A stretch of DNA of 55,925 nucleotides from Hadarchaeum sp964343275 (GTDB taxonomy: Archaea > Hadarchaeota > Hadarchaeia > Hadarchaeales > Hadarchaeaceae), in contig CAYFIY010000003.1 in NCBI GenBank assembly GCA_964343275.1, positions 1 to 55,925 on the forward strand, read 5' to 3'. The notes beneath the pieces were generated by a model. The model made no database searches. It saw nothing but the letters and a program-made list of their open reading frames with translations, and was not told where the DNA came from. Of this stretch, positions 50,577 through 55,925 are shown piece after piece. Numbering within the stretch: position 1 is the stretch's first letter; each line of letters starts with the position of its first letter. Made by a program: the position numbers and the translations under genes.

Positions 50577-51655
50577 TTTCTCACTCTCTTGGACTTTTTC
50601 AGGCTTATACCGCGAGCGAGCATCCAATCGCGGGTGCTTCCGGTGACGACGAGTTCCGACCTGCGTAAATCCACCGTTTTCTTGCATCCGGTCAAGAACA
50701 TGGCTGTCTTGAGTTCCATTATGAAGTTGCGCAGGAATTCAATCAATGCATTTTTCCCCCGAGGGGCAGCACGAAGAACCGGCAGCGCGATCCCCACCAA
50801 ATCGGCGCCTAGGGTCAGGGCTTTCGCCGCATCAAGACCCGAGCGTATTCCGCCGCTTGAGATCACTGGCACCTTAACTGTTGACGCGACCTCAGCCGTG
50901 CAAACCGCCGTCGGTATCCCCCAGTCCCAAAAGGTTGTCCCGATGCCGAATATTTTGGTGTTCCTCAGCGCTTCAACACCTGCCCACGAGGTTCCTCCTG
51001 CACCGCTCACGTCTATGCCCGACGCTCCTGCCTTCACGAGTTCTCGAGCGATCTCAGCACTGACTCCGTTTCCGGTTTCCTTGGCTATCACGGGGAGGTC
51101 TAGTCCCTTACATAACTTGCCGAACTTTTCCAACGCTCCAGAATAGGTCGGTTCTCCCTCGGGCTGTACCAGTTCTTGTAGGGGGTTCATATGTATGGAG
51201 AGAATATCGGCATCTATCATATCGACTGCCTTACGCGCTTCGGTCTTCCCGTATCCTTGCGTGAGCTGAGGCATGCCGAGGTTTCCCAGAAGAAGAATGT
51301 CTGGCGCGACTTTCCTTACCTTAAAGGTTTCTGCCAACTTCGGGTTCTCGATGGCTACCCTTTGGCTGCCCACCCCGAAAGCGATTCCCAGCTCTTGGGC
51401 TGCGGAAGCTAACACCAGATTGAACTTTTTTCCTAAGGTGCTCCCGCCGGTCATAGGTGATATCAGTATGGGGGCCTTGAGTTTGAAGCCTAATAAATTT
51501 GTCGTTAAATTTACGTCTTTAAAATCTATCCCGGGAATGGCCTTGTGGACGAATTCCAGGTCATCAAACCCTGTGCCCTTGAAAAAGGACTCCACTTCTT
51601 TTTTTAGACATATGTTCAGGTGGTCTATTTTCCTTGCGCTGGTCTTATCTCTCAA
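50573..51655 (-). CDS. fni: Type 2 isopentenyl-diphosphate isomerase
   Basis: A 360-residue FMN enzyme interconverting IPP and DMAPP. The family start DKTSARKIDHLNICL is near residue 3. PMTGGS lies near 72, GVGSQRVAIE near 97, and the C-terminal phosphate sites ISSGGIRSGLDAAKA and GADLVGIA follow. TTG 51655 lies one base after the ipk stop with GGAGG upstream; the longer frame to 51721 overlaps ipk and is unlikely. Confidence 0.94.
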   Translation of the reverse strand: MRDKTSARKIDHLNICLKKEVESFFKGTGFDDLEFVHKAIPGIDFKDVNLTTNLLGFKLKAPILISPMTGGSTLGKKFNLVLASAAQELGIAFGVGSQRVAIENPKLAETFKVRKVAPDILLLGNLGMPQLTQGYGKTEARKAVDMIDADILSIHMNPLQELVQPEGEPTYSGALEKFGKLCKGLDLPVIAKETGNGVSAEIARELVKAGASGIDVSGAGGTSWAGVEALRNTKIFGIGTTFWDWGIPTAVCTAEVASTVKVPVISSGGIRSGLDAAKALTLGADLVGIALPVLRAAPRGKNALIEFLRNFIMELKTAMFLTGCKKTVDLRRSELVVTGSTRDWMLARGISLKKSKRVRK

Positions 51656-51656
51656 T

Positions 51657-52445
51657 TCATCGCCTCCAGGAAATTTTTGTGCCCACAACTTGTTTTCTTT
51701 GAATTTCTTTTTTAAGAACATTTGGTTTTAATGCATTAACTATTTTCGATTCAATCCCCATCCTGGCCAGCTTAACCAGCTCCAGTACTTTGTTCCTCAT
51801 GCCCCCCGTTACATCATTGGGGCCATCTACGCCCAGAGAGGCAACTAATTTCACGTTTTTTGGGGTTATCTTTCGCATCAGTTTGGCTCGATTTTTCCCC
51901 TCTGAACCCCCGGCATAAACCCCGTCGACATTTGACCCCATTATCACTCGCGATGCCCTGAGTCTTCTCGCCAGGAAAGCCACTATCTGGTCGCCAGACA
52001 GTATGTTTATCCCCCTTTTGACGTCCAGGACCACATCTCCGTAAAGGACTGGCACCAAGCCCAAGGCCAGCATTCTTTTTATCGGCTTGATCTCCATCGA
52101 CTTGATTCTTCCGCCGCTGACTATCGTACACCCCGAGGCTTGAACCGCAATTGCTGGGGCACCGGCGTTTTGAAGGGCTTCTATCACGTAAGAGTTCAGC
52201 AGCTCCATGGCCCGGTGTGTGAGGGTCAGCCCCATGAGCTGCCCCTTGCTCTTGTATCCACTCGTGATCTTGTACTTCAATGCCAGGGGGTGCCCGAACG
52301 AGCCACCGCCGTGCACGACGATAAGAGGCCCCTTTGCCACTGTCAACTCCCTGCCCAAGCGTCTCAGGACTGCTCGCTTGACCGAGAACCGCTTGCACTT
52401 GTCCGTGATGACGCTTCCTCCAAGTTTCACGATCAGTGGTTTCAC
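51657..52445 (-). CDS. ipk: Isopentenyl phosphate kinase
   Basis: A 262-residue amino-acid-kinase-fold enzyme that phosphorylates isopentenyl phosphate in the archaeal mevalonate route. KLGGSVITDK is at ~7-16, HGGGSFGHPLA near 45, and GVDGPNDVTGGMRNKV near 212. GTG 52445 has AAGTGAT upstream. In many euryarchaea mevalonate kinase sits between MEMO and ipk; here only 4 bp separate them and no such gene is present. Confidence 0.94.
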   Translation of the reverse strand: MKPLIVKLGGSVITDKCKRFSVKRAVLRRLGRELTVAKGPLIVVHGGGSFGHPLALKYKITSGYKSKGQLMGLTLTHRAMELLNSYVIEALQNAGAPAIAVQASGCTIVSGGRIKSMEIKPIKRMLALGLVPVLYGDVVLDVKRGINILSGDQIVAFLARRLRASRVIMGSNVDGVYAGGSEGKNRAKLMRKITPKNVKLVASLGVDGPNDVTGGMRNKVLELVKLARMGIESKIVNALKPNVLKKEIQRKQVVGTKISWRR

Positions 52446-52449
52446 GACA

Positions 52450-53289
52450 TCACTTCGGAACTAAGAGAGTAGCATAACCTACGACCTGCTCCATCGGTCC
52501 GGCAGTATCGCCGCTAGTGGCGTACTTTAAAAGTTCTGCCTTGGTTGCTCCGAGATTTTTAGCGGCCTGCAGCATGGCCGAAACCGCCCCGTATCCGCAC
52601 ATGGTGATACCTTCATTCTCCACGGTGTTCACCACGCCAGCCGGGTTCATTGCCTTGATCATGTCTATCACTTTCTTGTCCTTCTCCACGGCCGATTTTT
52701 GTGGCTCGTAGTGGGTGAAATCCGTGGACGCTAGAATGAAGACGTCTCTACCGGCGGATGCCTTGGCCACAGCATCTCCTACTTCCTTGCTCGTCTGTTC
52801 ATCTTGCAACATCATACTGATAGGCACGAACACGAAGTTCTCGCCAAATAGTTGTTGCAGGAAGGGGAGCTGGACTTCGATCGAATGTTCGTTGACGTGA
52901 GCTACCTGGTCTATATCAATGATATCGGACGCCTTCTTTATCTCCTGGGCCAGTTCTAAATCTATGGGAACCTCGCCGAGTGGAGTACGCCAGCTTCCGT
53001 AGGTCATCATAGAAACGCCCGATCCAGTGCTCGTGTGGTTGGTTCCGATGATCACGATGGACTTCGGCATGCCGTCCTCCGCCAAGCGAGCGAAACCGTG
53101 TGCCGCCACTGGTCCCGAGTACATGTATCCTGCGTGGGGAGCAACCATCCCAACCAATTTTCTATGTCCGGCCTTCACTTTAGGTATCCTGCCTGGACCG
53201 TGTTTGCTCGTATAGCAATTCTGGATTTGCTTTAGGAGGGCCGGTTTTGTGCCAGCGTAAAACTGACCCGCAACCGCAGGAGGTCTCAT
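52450..53289 (-). CDS. MEMO-family (AmmeMemoRadiSam system B) protein
   Basis: A 279-residue MEMO1 relative, structurally close to extradiol dioxygenases. Typical motifs: RPPAVAGQFY at the start, VAPHAGYMYSGPVAAH near 50, GTNHTSTGSGVS near 83 and ASTDFTHYEP near 186. No partner AMMECR1 or radical SAM gene is seen here. The ATG overlaps the S2 stop by one base. Its role is not established. Confidence 0.92.
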   Translation of the reverse strand: MRPPAVAGQFYAGTKPALLKQIQNCYTSKHGPGRIPKVKAGHRKLVGMVAPHAGYMYSGPVAAHGFARLAEDGMPKSIVIIGTNHTSTGSGVSMMTYGSWRTPLGEVPIDLELAQEIKKASDIIDIDQVAHVNEHSIEVQLPFLQQLFGENFVFVPISMMLQDEQTSKEVGDAVAKASAGRDVFILASTDFTHYEPQKSAVEKDKKVIDMIKAMNPAGVVNTVENEGITMCGYGAVSAMLQAAKNLGATKAELLKYATSGDTAGPMEQVVGYATLLVPK

Positions 53290-53918
53290 TATTCACCGCC
53301 AGGTTTTGTCTCGAAATCCTCAACCGGAGTTGAAAATGGCTGGTCTGAGGCTAATTCTCCCCTTTCCCTGAGCACCTGACGTCCCATGAGCCAGTAGACC
53401 AGTGCCAGGGCCTTGCGCCCTTTGTTGTTGGTGGGGATTATCAGGTCCACGTCTGCAGTCTCATTGTCCGTGTCGCACAGTCCTATAACTGGTATGCCCG
53501 TTTGAGCTGCTTCTCGCAGGGGCTGTTCGTCCGCCATGGGGTCCGATATGATAAGGACGTCGGGTTCAAGGTAACCCTTGTAGTGGGGGTTAGTAAGGGT
53601 TCCAGGGATGAACCTCCCGATCATCGGCCGGCTTCCGGTGACCTCGCAGAACATTTGTGCCGGGCGCTGCCCGTATTGTCTGGCCGATGCCACGATGATC
53701 TGGGATTTATTAAATCGCGCCAATAATTTTCCGGCGGCGGTTATCCGTTCGTCAGTTTTTCTGACGTCCAGGACATATAATCCGTCCGGCCTGGCGCGGT
53801 AGATAAATTGCGCCATCGCTCCAGTTTTCTGCCTGGTGCCTATATGGGCTCCGTTTGAGAGGTAAGTCTCGAAGTCTATCAGACCCACTGCGCCCTCGCC
53901 TAATTCATCAACGTTCAT
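53289..53918 (-). CDS. rps2: Small ribosomal subunit protein S2 (uS2)
   Basis: A 209-residue archaeal S2. GAHIGTRQKTG near 24, FIYRARPDGLYVLD near 38, and FIPGTLTNP and EPDVLIISDP later are diagnostic. Enolase ends in ATGA overlap with its start. The gene is part of the conserved eno-rps2-MEMO block. Confidence 0.96.
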   Translation of the reverse strand: MNVDELGEGAVGLIDFETYLSNGAHIGTRQKTGAMAQFIYRARPDGLYVLDVRKTDERITAAGKLLARFNKSQIIVASARQYGQRPAQMFCEVTGSRPMIGRFIPGTLTNPHYKGYLEPDVLIISDPMADEQPLREAAQTGIPVIGLCDTDNETADVDLIIPTNNKGRKALALVYWLMGRQVLRERGELASDQPFSTPVEDFETKPGGE

Positions 53919-55177
53919 CTTAATCTACCCATCCTTGCTCTACCGCTCAATCCTTCTTCTATGCGGATGAGCTCATTAAGCTTAGCGATTCGCTCGCCGC
54001 CGACCACTCCAGTCTTTATCATCGGGCAGCCCCAAGCTACCGTCAGGTGGGCGATGGTCTCGTCCGGAGTTTCACCGGAGCGGTGGGACATGACCGGCGT
54101 GTATTTGTTCTTTTTTGCCAGCTCCACGGCCCTGAGAGTGTCCGTGAGAGTCCCTATCTGGTTTGGTTTTATCAGCACGGCGTTCGCGGACTTGGATTCG
54201 ATTCCCTTCGCGATCCTTTCCACGTTAGTTACGAAGAGGTCGTCGCCGCAGATGAGGCAATCCCCACCGAATTTCTCGGTTAACTCAGCGAAGCCCTCAA
54301 AGTCCTCCTCCTGAATGGGGTCCTCTACGTAAAAAAGATCGTATTTTTTGATGAGGCTGGCGATGAAGTCCAGCTGTTCTCCTCGGTCTCTCGTCATGCT
54401 ATCACGATTGTAAATATAATTATCCTTTTCCTCGTTGTAGAAACTGCTCGCCGCTACGTCGAGGGCCGGCTTAATCTCGAAATCCACCTCACCACCGATT
54501 TCCTCGCAGGCCTTCTTTACCAGATCAATCGCAACCTCGTTTTCCATGTTCGGAGCCCAGGCTCCCTCGTCGCCCTTTCCTCCGGTGAAAGTTTTGTCGA
54601 CTTGCCCGACCAATTTCCTGACTTTCTTGTGAACTTTAGTGTTGGCGATGAAGGCGTCCAAAAAGTTCTTGGCCCCGACCGCCACCACTAGGATTTCCTG
54701 GATGTCGGGGGCGATTCTACCGGCATGTTTTCCTCCCCCGATGATATTTCCCAGTGGACAGGGGAGCTCGTACGCTCGCTCGCCGCCCAAGTATTGGAAT
54801 AATGGTAATCCTTTAGCCGCCGCCGCTGCTTTGGCTGCCGCCATGGAAATCGCAACCGTGGTGTTCCCCCCGATTTCAGCGAGGTTGGGAGTTCCATCCA
54901 TCTCTCGAAGGGTGATATCGATTTTCTCCTGATCGAAGGCATCGATTCCGGTAAGTCCCGGCAACAGCTTCTCCACCTTCTCGATGGCCGCATCCACGCC
55001 ACCATCGGGAAAGTCAACTACCTCGGATTTTCCCCTGCTTGCTCCGCTCGGCGCCGCTGCCCTACCATAGATCAGCTCGGGCTTTCCGCCTGCAATTCCT
55101 ACTTCCACCTCTATGGTGGGGTTGCCCCGGCTGTCCAGGATCTTTCTGGCCTTTAACTTACTGATGATGTTTTTCAT
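53915..55177 (-). CDS. eno: Enolase
   Basis: A 420-residue enzyme interconverting 2-phosphoglycerate and phosphoenolpyruvate. LDSRGNPTIEVEV near 14, APSGASRGKSE near 40, EDPIQEEDF near 284, LIKPNQIGTLTDT near 336 and SHRSGETPDETIAHL near 366 are present. ATG 55177 has GGGCGAT upstream and gives the family N-terminus; the longer frame to 55261 is not supported. It is divergent from the AbrB-ACT gene. Confidence 0.96.
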   Translation of the reverse strand: MKNIISKLKARKILDSRGNPTIEVEVGIAGGKPELIYGRAAAPSGASRGKSEVVDFPDGGVDAAIEKVEKLLPGLTGIDAFDQEKIDITLREMDGTPNLAEIGGNTTVAISMAAAKAAAAAKGLPLFQYLGGERAYELPCPLGNIIGGGKHAGRIAPDIQEILVVAVGAKNFLDAFIANTKVHKKVRKLVGQVDKTFTGGKGDEGAWAPNMENEVAIDLVKKACEEIGGEVDFEIKPALDVAASSFYNEEKDNYIYNRDSMTRDRGEQLDFIASLIKKYDLFYVEDPIQEEDFEGFAELTEKFGGDCLICGDDLFVTNVERIAKGIESKSANAVLIKPNQIGTLTDTLRAVELAKKNKYTPVMSHRSGETPDETIAHLTVAWGCPMIKTGVVGGERIAKLNELIRIEEGLSGRARMGRLR

Positions 55178-55410
55178 CTTATCGCCCAGAAAACGTTTAT
55201 GTCTTCTTTTAAGAAGGCTGTGATTGATAATATAGGTTTTGTCGTGGGCAGCGTTCAGCATCGAGTTGGCGAAAGTGATAATATTTGAGGATTGATTATT
55301 TGAACCAAAGCGGTGAACTGGAATGATCGATTAAGCTAAGTATAAGAGATTTATAATTGATGTTCCAATTTCTTATATGAAGCTCTTAAACTAGATATGC
55401 TGTTGATTTC

Positions 55411-55797
55411 GTGCCTGGAAAAAACGTCTCTAGCGTCGATAAAAAGGGAAGGGTGCTGATTCCACAGTCCATGAGGGATGTGTTGAACCTACAGGAGGGA
55501 GAAAAGGTCATTCTGGAGCTTGATGGTGATAACGCCGTAAGGATCGAGCCAGCCCACGAGAAAAGACTTCTACATCTTAAAATATCGCTTGCAGATTCGC
55601 CTGGTTCGCTGGCCCATGTGGCACGAGCTCTGGCTAAGCTTGGCGTCGATCTGGTGAGCACCAACTCCCACTCGTCGTGCAGGGGTGAGGCGGCTGTTTG
55701 GGAAGTGAATTGCAACCCAGGGAAAGCCACCGTAGCGCAGATTAAGAATTCGCTTTTAAAGGTAAAGGCTGGGATATCTTCCGCGCAATGGGAATAA
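55411..55797 (+). CDS. SpoVT/AbrB DNA-binding domain fused to an ACT domain
   Basis: A 128-residue fusion. Residues ~5-48 form an AbrB/SpoVT swapped-hairpin DNA-binding domain (SVDKKGRVLIPQSMRDVL). Residues ~53-125 form an ACT domain (LKISLADSPGSLAHVARALA), which usually binds a small molecule such as an amino acid. This suggests a ligand-sensing regulator. GTG 55411 is the start; TTATAA at ~55350 may be a TATA box. It is divergent from enolase and could control that operon, which is inference. Confidence 0.85.
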   Translation: MPGKNVSSVDKKGRVLIPQSMRDVLNLQEGEKVILELDGDNAVRIEPAHEKRLLHLKISLADSPGSLAHVARALAKLGVDLVSTNSHSSCRGEAAVWEVNCNPGKATVAQIKNSLLKVKAGISSAQWE

Positions 55798-55882
55798 AAT
55801 AGAATTTATCAACCTTCAGTGTTACCGATAGGTTAAAATACCTTGTAGTGGGAATAAAGTGGGAAATATACAGGTGGGATTT

Positions 55883-55925
55883 ATGAGGTCAAAAGGAATT
55901 AAAAGTAGGGGTGTTCTTCATATCA
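55883..55925 (+). CDS. Start of a further gene, cut by the window edge
   Basis: ATG 55883 follows AGGTGGG by a few bases and stays open for 14 codons (MRSKGIKSRGVLHI) to the edge. A TATA-like TTAAAATACC lies near 55834-55843. Too short to identify. Confidence 0.4.
   Translation, partial: MRSKGIKSRGVLHI

Noticed and set aside
51656..51721. Longer fni start overlapping ipk
   Set aside because: TTG 51655 has a GGAGG site and the family N-terminus; the longer form would overlap ipk by 65 bp.
1..55925. CRISPR arrays, insertion sequences and rRNA
   Set aside because: No spaced direct repeats, transposase frames or rRNA sequence were seen on either strand.

Overview
This window comes from an archaeon, most likely a deep euryarchaeal-type lineage. 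The evidence is archaeal translation genes (aIF5B, EF-2, L7Ae, S28e, L24e, L10e, S2), an archaeal lipid route (isopentenyl phosphate kinase, type 2 IPP isomerase, prenyl diphosphate synthase, geranylgeranyl reductase), an operon for tetrahydromethanopterin (H4MPT), TATA-type promoters, GGTGA-type ribosome binding sites and a tRNA with a bulge-helix-bulge intron. No methanogenesis operon is present in the window. A run of exactly 100 N (38028-38127) inside a repeat marks a scaffold join, so this is a draft or metagenome-derived assembly. A Hadarchaeota-like or similar non-methanogenic lineage would fit, but I cannot assign it from this window.

Layout. 1-5.7 kb: the 5' part of infB, then a cysteine hydrolase, a cyclic amidohydrolase, glutamate dehydrogenase and threonine synthase. 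6.1-9.6 kb: a four-gene flavin/iron-sulfur dehydrogenase operon (sarcosine/proline/D-amino-acid type). 9.7-16.7 kb: a core MetE-like methionine synthase and F420-dependent methylene-H4MPT dehydrogenase (mtd), facing the H4MPT synthesis genes (RFAP synthase, pterin-condensing enzyme, DmrX-like reductase, DUF447, CitG-like). 16.8-19.2 kb: phosphate transport plus two hidden small membrane ORFs. 19.2-26 kb: endonuclease III, aspartate kinase, a SWIM protein, RsmA, EF-2 and DUF1512. 26-30 kb: intron-containing tRNA-Leu, a double HARE-HTH nuclease-like protein and a Trk potassium cluster with an unlisted 50-residue membrane protein. 30-39.5 kb: PPDK, agmatinase-family enzyme, L10e, DRG-like GTPase, geranylgeranyl reductase, a proline-rich membrane protein, Pth2 and ThiL. 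39.5-45 kb: glycine cleavage genes with two radical SAM proteins of the LipS1/LipS2 kind. 45-55.9 kb: ribosomal protein/ndk operon, GluRS, then the isoprenoid/RNase J/MEMO/S2/enolase block and an AbrB-ACT regulator.

How it fits together. The C1 theme is strong: H4MPT synthesis, Mtd, glycine cleavage proteins P and H, a lipoyl-assembly pair and a candidate hydantoin/N-carbamoyl amino acid to sarcosine or glycine route all point to one-carbon units moving between glycine and H4MPT. Genes are tightly packed, with many ATGA, GTGA or TTGA overlaps. Many 5' ends given here are moved downstream of the longest reading frame, because a GGTGA-type site or family alignment favours an internal start.
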